Shown here piece by piece: positions 34,968-43,607 of a stretch of 64,000 nucleotides of DNA (positions are counted from its first letter, which is position 1; each line of letters opens with the position of its first letter). The stretch is from Halomonas sp. GFAJ-1 (GTDB lineage: Bacteria > Pseudomonadota > Gammaproteobacteria > Pseudomonadales > Halomonadaceae). Where the stretch lies: positions 124,001 through 188,000 of the forward strand of contig CP016490.1 of assembly GCA_002966495.1 (NCBI GenBank), in the 5' to 3' direction. The notes beneath the pieces are model-generated. The model was given only the letters and a program-made list of their open reading frames with translations, ran no database searches and was not told the DNA's origin. A program made the position numbers and the translations under genes.

Positions 34968-35837
34968 CTATCTCTTTTCTTGCAGCCGCTTGCGGCCTAC
35001 CCAGTGGGCCGCAAATTGCCAGGCGGTTCGACCGCTACGCCCTCCTCTCAATGTCGCGAAACGAACGGCCTCTGCTTTTGTCGTATCGTTCCAATCCTGG
35101 GGTTTGCCAAGGTGGCTAACCCAGTGCTCACACACCTCAAGGTACGTCGCTTGGCTGAAGGGGTGAAACCCAAGCCATAGCCCAAACCGGTCTGAGAGCG
35201 AAATTTTCTCTTCCACCGCATCGCCATGATGCAGCTCCTCGCCAACCAAGCGGCTGCCGCTATTGTCATCCATCGATTCCGGCAGCAAATGGCGACGGTT
35301 GGAAGTTGCATAGAGTAAGACGTTCTCGGGCGGCCCAGTTAAGGCACCGTCCACCACGCTTTTGAGCGCTTTATAAGCGTCATCGTTGCCCTCAAAAGAG
35401 AGGTCATCGCAATACACCACAAAGCGCTGTGGCATATGGCGCAACTGCTCTACCAGCAGAGGAAGGCTGCAAAGGTCGTGACGATCCACTTGGATCAACC
35501 GCAGCCCCTCCTCAGCCAGCGAATTAAGCAGCGCGCGTATAATGGATGACTTCCCGCTTCCCCTAGAACCCCATAGCAGCGCGTGATTAGCGGGGTGTCC
35601 TTGTAGAAACGCCCGCGTGTTATCAATGAGGGCCAATTTTTGCCGCTCAATACCCAGCAGGTCGTCCAATGTCAGCGCATCGCGTGGTGGTACCGGCACC
35701 AGCCACCCACCCAAGGGGTGGCGCTGCCAAATCGCCGCCACATGAATGTTCCAATCCACCGGCGTGGGTGCAGGCGGCAGCCAGTGGTCGACATGATCTA
35801 ACAGGCGCGTAATGCGCTGGCTCAATTCAGCATCCAT
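34968..35837 (-). CDS. DUF815-type AAA ATPase
   Basis: 289 residues. Walker A GSRGSGKSS lies near residue 90, with a Walker B-like FVVYCDDLSFEG near 140 and the arginine-rich YATSNRRHLLPESM block, the layout of DUF815 AAA+ proteins. SDRFGLWLGFHPFSQATYLE in the C-terminal half is also typical. The function of the family is not established. The start has a GAGGAC site. It is divergent from the M48 peptidase gene and converges with the lipoprotein gene. Confidence 0.85.
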   Translation of the reverse strand: MDAELSQRITRLLDHVDHWLPPAPTPVDWNIHVAAIWQRHPLGGWLVPVPPRDALTLDDLLGIERQKLALIDNTRAFLQGHPANHALLWGSRGSGKSSIIRALLNSLAEEGLRLIQVDRHDLCSLPLLVEQLRHMPQRFVVYCDDLSFEGNDDAYKALKSVVDGALTGPPENVLLYATSNRRHLLPESMDDNSGSRLVGEELHHGDAVEEKISLSDRFGLWLGFHPFSQATYLEVCEHWVSHLGKPQDWNDTTKAEAVRFATLRGGRSGRTAWQFAAHWVGRKRLQEKR

Positions 35838-35935
35838 CGTTGTCCTCGGAGTGCGTTATGATAGAAAGGTTTGATTTACCACCGACAGTAGTTATCTTGT
35901 CGGCAAGGATCTCTACTCGTATAAGGAAACCGTCT

Positions 35936-36739
35936 ATGCGTTGGCTTCGTCCATTGGCTATTACTGCGCTGTGTGCCTCTATAGCGGCGTGCGCCACCTC
36001 CCCAACCGGCCGATCACAGCTGTTACTGCTTTCAAATGATCAGTTGAACCAAATGGGTCAACAAGCCTTTGCTCAGTATCAACAAGATGTGCCTACCGCT
36101 GATCAGGCAAGTCACCGCTATGTTCAGTGTATAACCAATGCGATTGTTGACGTACTCCCCGCTGAACAGCGTGACCTCGATTGGCAAATCCGTGTCTTCG
36201 AGTCTGAGCAGCCGAACGCGTTTGCGCTACCCGGCGGCTATATGGGGGTCAACACGGGCATGTTAAATATAGCCACCAATCAGCATCAGCTTGCCTCTGT
36301 GGTAGGCCACGAGATAGGCCACGTTATCGCTAACCACGCCAACGAGCGCGCCTCTACCCAAAGCGCGACGTCACTGGGCTTATCGGTCATTTCCAGCACA
36401 TCAGGCATGCAGACCCCCGGGGGCCAGCAATTAATGGGCGTGCTAGGCATGGGGGCAGAGTATGGCATTGCGCTCCCCTTCTCACGCCGCCATGAAAGTG
36501 AAGCCGACATTATCGGCCTACAGCTGATGGCCCAGGCCGGTTTCGACCCTCGGGAAAGCGTCACGCTATGGGAGAATATGCAGGCGGCCTCCAGCGGTGG
36601 CGCACCGCCCGCCTGGATGTCTACCCACCCAAGCCAAGGCCAGCGAATCCAAGGGCTTCAAGCGAATATGGATCAAGCGCTGGCAAATTATGAACAGGCA
36701 CGCAACAGCGGCCGCACGCCCAACTGCCCGCGTCCCTGA
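35936..36739 (+). CDS. M48-family metallopeptidase lipoprotein (YggG/LoiP-like)
   Basis: 267 residues from the ATG at 35936, which has AAGGA upstream and begins a lipoprotein signal peptide (cysteine near residue 17 in SIAACA). The zinc site HEIGH is near residue 124, with the third ligand region ESEADIIGLQLM about 60 residues later. ALPGGYMGVNTGM is a family block. The role is envelope protein quality control, by analogy with LoiP/BepA types. It is followed by a small membrane-protein gene. Confidence 0.9.
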   Translation: MRWLRPLAITALCASIAACATSPTGRSQLLLLSNDQLNQMGQQAFAQYQQDVPTADQASHRYVQCITNAIVDVLPAEQRDLDWQIRVFESEQPNAFALPGGYMGVNTGMLNIATNQHQLASVVGHEIGHVIANHANERASTQSATSLGLSVISSTSGMQTPGGQQLMGVLGMGAEYGIALPFSRRHESEADIIGLQLMAQAGFDPRESVTLWENMQAASSGGAPPAWMSTHPSQGQRIQGLQANMDQALANYEQARNSGRTPNCPRP

Positions 36740-36761
36740 GCGGCCTACGCTAGAGGTTTGA

Positions 36762-37019
36762 ATGATTCGAATTGGTTTACTACTGCTTGTCCTGCCCATT
36801 TTGGTCCTGATGGCCGTCTATTTTTGGGAACTGGGCGATGTACGCGCCTGCCAGCTTGACGGCGGCTACTGGGATTACCTGGAAAGCACCTGCCGTGAGA
36901 CGCCGCAGCCTTTTGTTTCCTGGCTTGAGCGCTCGCCGCTACTGGTCAACGGCGGCATGCTAGTGTCTGTGTTGGGGCTGGTTATGTGCATGGTAGGGTT
37001 TTACACCAAACGCCGTTAA
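36762..37019 (+). CDS. Small two-span membrane protein of unknown function
   Basis: 85 residues. Hydrophobic spans lie at about 4-24 and 62-80, separated by a periplasmic-type loop with two cysteines (RACQLDGGYWDYLESTC) that could form a disulfide. GAGG lies a few bases before the ATG. It starts 22 bases after the M48 peptidase stop, so the two are probably co-transcribed. I do not recognise a family. Confidence 0.75.
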   Translation: MIRIGLLLLVLPILVLMAVYFWELGDVRACQLDGGYWDYLESTCRETPQPFVSWLERSPLLVNGGMLVSVLGLVMCMVGFYTKRR

Positions 37020-37042
37020 TCGCGGATAATAACGCCAGCAAC

Positions 37043-37079
37043 AGTAACGGGGGCAGCTAACCAAGCTGCCCCCGTTACT
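37043..37079. terminator. Perfect 16-bp inverted repeat between converging genes
   Basis: Bases 37043-37058 pair with 37064-37079 without mismatch (core ACGGGGGCAGCT), with a five-base loop. There is no T-run on either side beyond TTA/TTAT, so it may be a bidirectional transcription stop of the stem-only kind or another regulatory palindrome. It sits between the small membrane-protein gene (+) and aroE (-). Confidence 0.55.
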
Positions 37080-37142
37080 TATCATGCACTGCCATTTGTC
37101 GATCAACGCCTTCATCAACAGCAGCACTAATCGATAGAAGCA

Positions 37143-37967
37143 CTAATCGCTAAAATTTAGCGATTGCCTAAGCTGCGAGCGCACTGGCGCGGTGTCCGGG
37201 CGTACATTACGCCACAGAAAAAACGATTCAGCAGCTTGCTCTACCAGCATACCTAGCCCATCCAGCAGCTTGGCGCCACGGGGTCCCGCCCACTGTAAAA
37301 AGACCGTTGGCTCGCTGCCGTACATCATGTCGTAAGCCCAGGCCTGCTGGGTAAAAAGCAGGTCAGGCAGCGGCGGTAAGTCTCCGGTAAGACTGGCGCT
37401 GGTGCCATTAATAACCAGATCAAACTGCCCCTCTATGGTGTCAAACCCACCGCCTTTCACCGGGCCCAGGTCAGCAAAGTCCTGCGCCAACTGGCTGGCT
37501 TTCTCTGCGGTGCGATTCACCACCACCAGCTCGCGGGGCTTTTCAGCCAGCAGCGGTTCCAGCACGCTACGTAGGGCACCACCCGCGCCAATGACCAGCA
37601 CGCGCTTATCTTGAATGGGCACGCCGTGGTAAGCCAGGTCACGAACAAGCCCTATGCCGTCGGTGGTGTCGCCATAGGTACGGCCATTGCCCCCCGCGAT
37701 CAGGGTATTGACCGCCTGAGCACGTTTGGCACGGTGGCTAAGGGTGTCACATAGTGCAAAAGCCTCACCCTTGAAGGGCACGGTCACATTCGCCCCGCGC
37801 CCGCCTTGCTCCACAAACGCCTGCCATGCCGCAGCAAACCCGTCCAACGGTGCAAGCTCAGTGGTATAGGTCATGGGCTGCTGGGTTTGGCGACCAAACT
37901 CCCCGTGAATCAGCGATGATTTAGAGTGTTTGATAGGGTTACCAAAGACGCAATAACGGTCAGCCAT
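37143..37967 (-). CDS. aroE: Shikimate dehydrogenase
   Basis: 274 residues. It reduces 3-dehydroshikimate with NADPH in aromatic amino-acid synthesis. The substrate site NPIKHSKSSLIH is at residues 10-22, the catalytic lysine block NVTVPFKGEAF near 65, and the NADP loop VIGAGGALRSV near 127. AAGGAGG precedes the ATG. It follows hemF by nine bases on the same strand, within hemF-aroE in a leftward series. Confidence 0.96.
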   Translation of the reverse strand: MADRYCVFGNPIKHSKSSLIHGEFGRQTQQPMTYTTELAPLDGFAAAWQAFVEQGGRGANVTVPFKGEAFALCDTLSHRAKRAQAVNTLIAGGNGRTYGDTTDGIGLVRDLAYHGVPIQDKRVLVIGAGGALRSVLEPLLAEKPRELVVVNRTAEKASQLAQDFADLGPVKGGGFDTIEGQFDLVINGTSASLTGDLPPLPDLLFTQQAWAYDMMYGSEPTVFLQWAGPRGAKLLDGLGMLVEQAAESFFLWRNVRPDTAPVRSQLRQSLNFSD

Positions 37968-37976
37968 AGAGCCTCC

Positions 37977-38909
37977 TTATGTCTCGCCCTGCTGGGCGGC
38001 TTCAGCAAGCCAATCCCTGGGCACTAGGTATTCATTAAGCTTCGCCTCTGGGCTACCCGCTTCGGGCGTAAAGGCGTACTCCCAACGCGCTAATGGCGGC
38101 ATCGACATTAATATCGACTCAGTGCGACCGCCGCTTTGCAGGCCAAACAGCGTGCCTCTGTCCCAGACCAGATTGAACTCCACGTAACGACCGCGACGGT
38201 AAAGCTGGAAGTCCCGCTCTCGTTCTCCCCAGGCATCTTCTCTGCGCCGCTCAACGATGGGTAGGTAAGCCTCTAAGAAACTATCGCCAACGGCTCGCTG
38301 AAAGGCAAAACAGTCCTCAAAGCTGCCTTCATTTAAATCATCAAAAAACAGCCCGCCTACGCCCCGGGTTTCATCACGATGCTTGAGGTAAAAGTACTCA
38401 TCGCACCACGCTTTGTAGCGAGGATAAATCTCTTCACCAAAGGGCGCGCAGGCGGTTTTTGCCACGTGATGCCAGTGCACGGCGTCTTCAAACACAGGGT
38501 AGTAAGGGGTCAGGTCAAACCCGCCGCCAAACCACCAAACGGGGGGTTCGCCTGCCTTTTCAGCAATAAAAAAGCGCACGTTGCCGTGACTCGTAGGCAC
38601 ATGGGGATTTTCAGGATGCAGCACCCAGGAAACACCTACCGCGTGAAAGCTGCGCCCAGCAAGTTCAGGCCGCACCGCCGTGGCAGAGGGCGGGAGCTTT
38701 GCACCAAACACATGGGAGAAGTTCACACCGCCTTTTTCAAACACAGCGCCATGCTCAATCACCCGAGAGCGCCCGCCGCCGCCCTCCTCACGCTCCCAGC
38801 TATCCTCCTTGAAACTGGCACGACCATCGGCGGCGGCAAGGCCGGCACATAGCCGTTCCTGCAGGTCTAACAGGTAGTGTTTAACGTCGTCTAGGTGCTC
38901 GTGTGCCAC
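37977..38909 (-). CDS. hemF: Oxygen-dependent coproporphyrinogen III oxidase
   Basis: 310 residues starting at GTG 38909 after GGGAG. It decarboxylates coproporphyrinogen III in aerobic haem synthesis. Visible are SRVIEHGAVFEKGGVNFSHV, the HPENPHVPTSHGNVRFF block with conserved histidines, GGGFDLTPYYP, and EFNLVWDRGTLFGLQSGGRTESILMSMPP near the C-terminus. aroE follows. Confidence 0.96.
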   Translation of the reverse strand: MAHEHLDDVKHYLLDLQERLCAGLAAADGRASFKEDSWEREEGGGGRSRVIEHGAVFEKGGVNFSHVFGAKLPPSATAVRPELAGRSFHAVGVSWVLHPENPHVPTSHGNVRFFIAEKAGEPPVWWFGGGFDLTPYYPVFEDAVHWHHVAKTACAPFGEEIYPRYKAWCDEYFYLKHRDETRGVGGLFFDDLNEGSFEDCFAFQRAVGDSFLEAYLPIVERRREDAWGERERDFQLYRRGRYVEFNLVWDRGTLFGLQSGGRTESILMSMPPLARWEYAFTPEAGSPEAKLNEYLVPRDWLAEAAQQGET

Positions 38910-38949
38910 ATTAACTCCCAGGGTAAATAGGTTGAGTGAGCCGCTGCGT

Positions 38950-39504
38950 TTACTGGCGAAGCACCTTGCCAGTGACTAAATCACGAATGGTGCTTGGGCG
39001 AGCGTTGCCACCTAATGCACCGGGTGCGATAGCAGCGACGTCATCACCAAATATCGAGGCGACTTCTTCAGCGCTCATGGCAGGCGGGTCTCCCGCGCGG
39101 TTAGCGGAGGTGGAGACCAGCGGCCCGCCAAACGCTTCGCATAATGCTTTCATCAGAGGATGGTCGGTTACCCGCAGCGCCACGCACTGATGAGCGCCAC
39201 GCACAAGCCCATGGCTGCGGCCATTATCCGGCACCAGCCATGTATTGGGCCCTGGCCAACTAGCGGCTAAGGGGGCATGAAGGGCAAGCGGCAGCTGATT
39301 TAACCAGGGCTGAAATTGATAAATACTGGCCGCCACCAGAATGACTCCTTTGGCAGGGTCACGCGCTTTCATACGCATTAAGTGCGCCAGCGCTTCATCG
39401 TTATCCGGGTCACAGCTAAGCCCCCATACGGCTTCGGTGGGGCATGCAATAACGCCTCCCGAGCGCAGCGCGCTCACTGCCGCCTTTAATTCAGCTGATT
39501 CCAT
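38950..39504 (-). CDS. tsaC: Threonylcarbamoyl-AMP synthase TsaC (YrdC family)
   Basis: 184 residues from the ATG at 39504, which has GAGGAG five bases upstream; an earlier in-frame start lacks one. It makes threonylcarbamoyl-adenylate for t6A37 in ANN-reading tRNAs. The YrdC marks are GGVIACPTEAVWGLSCDP, the K/R-rich KARDPAKGVILV and STSANRAGDPPA. It lies between hemF and dprA, a common gammaproteobacterial setting. Confidence 0.94.
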   Translation of the reverse strand: MESAELKAAVSALRSGGVIACPTEAVWGLSCDPDNDEALAHLMRMKARDPAKGVILVAASIYQFQPWLNQLPLALHAPLAASWPGPNTWLVPDNGRSHGLVRGAHQCVALRVTDHPLMKALCEAFGGPLVSTSANRAGDPPAMSAEEVASIFGDDVAAIAPGALGGNARPSTIRDLVTGKVLRQ

Positions 39505-39572
39505 AGATGCTCCTCGTGAAAAATCATGACCTGCCACTGCTCAGCCAGTGAAAATAATCAGCTAGTGGCATC

Positions 39573-40694
39573 CTACCATGGCCGTGCCAAACGCACCCAA
39601 CCGCCTGCCTGCTGCGTAACATGGCCCTCTAGCTCTAGCATCAATAGCCGCTGCTGACACTCGCTTACCGTGACGCCAGTACTCTGAACCAGCACATCAA
39701 TTGGCGTTGGCGAGGTACCTAAGACGCTCAATAGATGGTCAGCGGGCGGTACAGTGCCGCTTGTCTCAACAACGCCCGTAGCGTCGGCAACCGGTTTCAG
39801 CTCAGGCGGTAAAAAACTGCTAGCCCAGTGCTGCAGTTCTTCAAGTATATCGTCCACATGGCGTACAAGTGTGGCGCCGGTACGTAGCAGGTGCAAACAG
39901 CCGCGCGCCTGCACATTATGCAGCGACCCTGGCAAGGCAAACAGCTCGCGCCCCTGCTCAAGGGCTAAACGAGCGCTCACCAGTGAACCGCTTTTCTCGG
40001 TCGCCTCTACCACTAACGTGCCTAAACTGAGGCCGGTGACAATTCGATTACGACGGGGGAAGAATGCCGGGCGGGCAACCGTTCCCGGCGGATGCTCGGA
40101 AAGCAGCAACCCACCTGGCGCGGTGCTTAACTGCTCGTATAAATCTCGATGACGGGCGGGATAAATGACATCAACGCCGCAGCCTAATACCGCAATTGAG
40201 TGCCCACCGGTCGCCAGCGCAGCGCGCTGGGCGACTCCATCGACTCCCAGCGCCATGCCGCTAACAATGCACCAGCCACGCTGGGCAAGTTCGCGGGCAA
40301 ACGCTTGGGCATTACCGCTGCCCTCTGAGGTAGGCCTTCGCGTTCCCACCATCGCAAGTTTGGGGCCCTCTAGCGCACTTAGATCGCCTTGGGCCCAAAG
40401 CACGACGGGCGGGTCGGGTAGCTGGTTAAGTAGCGTGGGCCACGCGGGGTGGTCACGGTGGAGCAGATGACGATTAGGGCCAGCCTGGAGCCAGGCTTCG
40501 GTGTCGTTTACCACAGATTGCAGCGGGCTGCGCTCTGGATGTTCAAGCCATAAGCGCAGCGCCGTGGCTGCCGCGCTGGGCAGCGCCGCCAGCCAGCCCT
40601 GGGGCCACTGTGGCCCGCGAGCCACCAGCTGAGTAATACGGTGGGCGCCCATACCGGGCAGGGCATTCACTACCAGCCACTCCTTGGCATCCAT
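39573..40694 (-). CDS. dprA: DNA-processing protein DprA
   Basis: 373 residues from the ATG at 40694 with AGGAGG six bases upstream. DprA loads RecA on incoming single-stranded DNA during natural transformation. The Rossmann-like core has MVGTRRPTSEGS, SGMALGVDGVAQRAAL, GCGVDVIYPARHRDLYE and SEHPPGTVARPAFFPRRNRIVTGLS. An N-terminal helical part and a C-terminal winged-helix-like region complete it. It forms a leftward group with the LysM gene. Confidence 0.95.
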   Translation of the reverse strand: MDAKEWLVVNALPGMGAHRITQLVARGPQWPQGWLAALPSAAATALRLWLEHPERSPLQSVVNDTEAWLQAGPNRHLLHRDHPAWPTLLNQLPDPPVVLWAQGDLSALEGPKLAMVGTRRPTSEGSGNAQAFARELAQRGWCIVSGMALGVDGVAQRAALATGGHSIAVLGCGVDVIYPARHRDLYEQLSTAPGGLLLSEHPPGTVARPAFFPRRNRIVTGLSLGTLVVEATEKSGSLVSARLALEQGRELFALPGSLHNVQARGCLHLLRTGATLVRHVDDILEELQHWASSFLPPELKPVADATGVVETSGTVPPADHLLSVLGTSPTPIDVLVQSTGVTVSECQQRLLMLELEGHVTQQAGGWVRLARPW

Positions 40695-40729
40695 ACTCAA
40701 CCTCCTCTTCGCTGCTCTTTAGTAACGTT

Positions 40730-41779
40730 TCATCTAACCGGTGTACGTGCCACATCACCCACGGTAAGTACATTCGATGCCTGCATGACCAAGGCATAGC
40801 TCACGCGGTTGTAAGGCTTAAAGACCATCACTTGGCCTGCTTCTGTTGCAGGCAGTTGGATAAGCTCGTCAGTACGCGGGTCATTAACCAACTCCCCCTG
40901 CTGGTCTACCCGCAGCACGTGTCCTGGCTGAAGGCCGTCTTGAGTACCGAGGTCTACCGCCACCACCTGCAAGCGCCCAATAAAACGCACGCCCCCAGGA
41001 ACTGCAATAATATGACCAGACAGACTATTTAACGGTGCGCGAGGCTGGAAGATCTCCTCTTGCTCACGATCTTCAAGCGCCATCAGAATGTCGTTATTAC
41101 GTACTTCTTGATAGGCACTCAACACTTCTACCCGAGCAATATCGCCTTCACTGCTTAGCTGGCGCGCCTCGCCAATGTTGATCATTTCAATACCCAGCGG
41201 TGTTCCGTCATTGGCAAGATAGGGGTCGCTTTGGCGATAAATGCCCAGCCGTGCTCTCGCGGGAAGTTCCCCCCGAACATAGAGCGTGTCCCCTGCGCCG
41301 CTAATCAAGCGTCGGTTCTCCCCACCCACCACGTAGGCCAGCTCCCGCAGCGACTCACCCTCCTCCAGCACTCGGTGTTCGCGCAAAAAAGCCCGCACAA
41401 CGTCCATGGGCAGGGGAGCAATCGCTTCCCGTTCCGGTACGGTGCGCATTTGGGGGGTCAGCTTTACCACACTCTGCCCCCGCTCTAACGTTAAACAGGG
41501 GGCGCCCTGGCAACGGCCTAGCACCAGCACATCGCCTGGGTAAATAAGATGGGGGTTGCGAATTTGCGGGTTGGCCTGCCAAAGTTCAGGCCACTGCCAG
41601 GGGGAACGTAAATAGCGCGCAGAAATACCCCACAGCGTATCGCCGCGAACCACTTCATACCGCTCCGGCGCGTCGCTACGCAGCCGCTCCCAGCCTAAAA
41701 CTGGATGACTCACCAGCAGGGCTATACACATTAGTAGGGCGCCAAAGACGCTATAATAAAGAGGCTTTCTTGCCGCCAT
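40730..41779 (-). CDS. LysM-domain envelope protein
   Basis: 349 residues from the ATG at 41779 (GGGAGAA upstream). An N-terminal signal or anchor segment lies near residues 8-30. One LysM domain follows (YEVVRGDTLWGISARYLRSPWQWPELWQANP, then LIYPGDVLVL), binding peptidoglycan. The rest is beta-rich with several short modules (VLSAYQEVRNNDILM, VDLGTQDGLQPGHVLRVDQQGE). The gene is usually found beside dprA and def in gammaproteobacteria. Its precise role is unknown; cell-wall association is inferred. Confidence 0.88.
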   Translation of the reverse strand: MAARKPLYYSVFGALLMCIALLVSHPVLGWERLRSDAPERYEVVRGDTLWGISARYLRSPWQWPELWQANPQIRNPHLIYPGDVLVLGRCQGAPCLTLERGQSVVKLTPQMRTVPEREAIAPLPMDVVRAFLREHRVLEEGESLRELAYVVGGENRRLISGAGDTLYVRGELPARARLGIYRQSDPYLANDGTPLGIEMINIGEARQLSSEGDIARVEVLSAYQEVRNNDILMALEDREQEEIFQPRAPLNSLSGHIIAVPGGVRFIGRLQVVAVDLGTQDGLQPGHVLRVDQQGELVNDPRTDELIQLPATEAGQVMVFKPYNRVSYALVMQASNVLTVGDVARTPVR

Positions 41780-41969
41780 CCTGTTCTCCCTAGGCAGTCG
41801 CTGGTGAAGTGATACGCAAGGCCGCAGCGAGGAACGCACGAGCCCAGTAAGACCGACAGCATGATATGATGGCTGTTAGTAAACCACTTATAGTAATGCA
41901 CATAGGCCCGCCGACACAGGTGGCGAGGCCTTTACATTAAAGACTCAGTTTAACGGTGATTGTAACGCC

Positions 41970-42482
41970 ATGGCCAAACTTCCTATTCTCGAATTCCCCG
42001 ACGAGCGCCTGCGTACCAAGGCGGTAGCGGTGGAAACCGTTGACGATGAGGTTCGCCAGCTCGTCGACGATATGCTGGAGACCATGTATGACGCACGGGG
42101 TATCGGTCTTGCGGCCACGCAAATCGATATACATCGCCGCGTGGTAGTGATGGATGTTAGCGACGATAACTCCCAGCCGCTGGTGCTTATCAACCCACGC
42201 TACGAGCCGATGGGTGAAGAGAAAGAGCCGCTCTCCGAGGGGTGCCTGTCCATCCCTGAGTATTACGCCGAAGTACCGCGTTTTCTCAAGGTAAAGCTCA
42301 ATGCGCTTGACCGAAACGGCGAGCCCTATGAGTTAGAGGCTGACGGCCTATTGGCACACTGTATTCAGCATGAGTATGACCACCTAGAAGGCGTACTGTT
42401 TGTTGACTACTTATCGCCACTCAAGCGTGACCGGGTGCTGCGAAAAATGCAAAAACGCCACAAGCTAATGCAGGACGCTTAA
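41970..42482 (+). CDS. def: Peptide deformylase
   Basis: 170 residues. It removes the formyl group from nascent N-terminal methionine. The three family motifs are GIGLAATQID near residue 45, EGCLSIPEYYAEV near 90 (metal cysteine) and HCIQHEYDHLEGVLFVDY near 132 (metal histidines and catalytic glutamate). It is paired with fmt, which adds the formyl group, and is divergent from the LysM gene. Confidence 0.97.
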   Translation: MAKLPILEFPDERLRTKAVAVETVDDEVRQLVDDMLETMYDARGIGLAATQIDIHRRVVVMDVSDDNSQPLVLINPRYEPMGEEKEPLSEGCLSIPEYYAEVPRFLKVKLNALDRNGEPYELEADGLLAHCIQHEYDHLEGVLFVDYLSPLKRDRVLRKMQKRHKLMQDA

Positions 42483-42587
42483 GCTGATACCAATGCGTTA
42501 CCCCCGGCCGAGCGGCCACGCTATAAACAAGCCCACTTGTTATTATGTGGCTTTTGCGTTCGCTGCTCGGCCTTTAACTGTTAAACG

Positions 42588-42597
42588 CCCCCCCCCC
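42588..42597 (+). repeat. Homopolymer tract of ten C upstream of fmt
   Basis: Ten consecutive C (42588-42597) start 33 bases before the fmt ATG, in the intergenic region after def. It could vary in length by slippage and change fmt spacing or transcription, or be a sequencing length error. It lies outside any coding frame. Confidence 0.85.
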
Positions 42598-42620
42598 TTT
42601 ACTGTTAGGTAGTCACGCCC

Positions 42621-43607
42621 ATGTCTCAGTTGCGCGTTGTTTTTGCTGGCACGCCTGATTTCGCCGCTTCAAGCCTCGCCGCCGTGTTAGAGAGCCAGCA
42701 TCAGGTGGTAGCAGTTTATACCCAGCCTGACCGCCCTGCAGGCCGAGGACGCAAACTTACCCCTAGCCCGGTCAAGCAACTTGCCCTTGAGCATGAAATA
42801 CCGGTGTATCAACCTGCCAGCTTAAAAAACGCGGACGCCCAAGCCGAATTAGCGGCGCTGGAAGCTGACGTGATGGTCGTTGTTGCCTACGGCTTGCTGC
42901 TGCCCCAGGCCGTTTTGGATACGCCGCGATTAGGCTGTATCAACGTACATGCCTCGTTATTACCCCGTTGGCGCGGCGCGGCGCCTATTCAGCGGGCTAT
43001 TGAAGCCGGCGACAGCGCCTCTGGTGTAGTCATTATGCAAATGGATGCAGGGCTCGATACCGGCGCAATGCTTTATGAAGTACGAACGCCGATCACCGCG
43101 CGTACCACCGGCGGTGAGCTGCATGACCGGCTCGCCATCCAAGGGGCAAACGCGTTGGTTAACGTGTTAGACGAACTGGATAGCGGCAACCTAACCGCCA
43201 CTCCACAGCCCGAAGAGGGCGTGACCTATGCAGCCAAGCTAAGTAAAGCGGAAGCCGAGCTAGACTTTCACCAGCCCGCCGAACAGCTAGCGCGTAAGAT
43301 TCGCGCTTTTAATCCCTGGCCGGTGGCCTGGTGCACGCTGGGTAATGACCGCCTACGTTTATTAATGGCCAGTGTTGAATCCAGCGAACAGCCGTCCTCA
43401 CTGCCCGGCACGCTGCTTGAACATGGCGAGGATCACCTGCGTATTGCCTGCGGCGAACAGGGCCAAGAAGTGCTTTGTGTTAGCCGCGCGCAACTACCGG
43501 GGGGCAAAGCCATGGCCGTACGTGACCTGCTCAATGCCCGCCAAACACCCCTAACGACTGGCGCCCAGCTTGGGCTGCCCGCACCTCAACAAGGAGCTAA
43601 TCAATGA
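42621..43607 (+). CDS. fmt: Methionyl-tRNA formyltransferase
   Basis: 328 residues. It formylates Met-tRNAi using 10-formyl-tetrahydrofolate. The N-terminal part has VVFAGTPDFAA, YTQPDRPAGRGRKLTPSPVK and the catalytic NVHASLLPRWRGAAPIQRAI near residue 110; the C-terminal tRNA-binding part has RAFNPWPVAW. It overlaps rsmB by the ATGA junction. Confidence 0.97.
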   Translation: MSQLRVVFAGTPDFAASSLAAVLESQHQVVAVYTQPDRPAGRGRKLTPSPVKQLALEHEIPVYQPASLKNADAQAELAALEADVMVVVAYGLLLPQAVLDTPRLGCINVHASLLPRWRGAAPIQRAIEAGDSASGVVIMQMDAGLDTGAMLYEVRTPITARTTGGELHDRLAIQGANALVNVLDELDSGNLTATPQPEEGVTYAAKLSKAEAELDFHQPAEQLARKIRAFNPWPVAWCTLGNDRLRLLMASVESSEQPSSLPGTLLEHGEDHLRIACGEQGQEVLCVSRAQLPGGKAMAVRDLLNARQTPLTTGAQLGLPAPQQGANQ

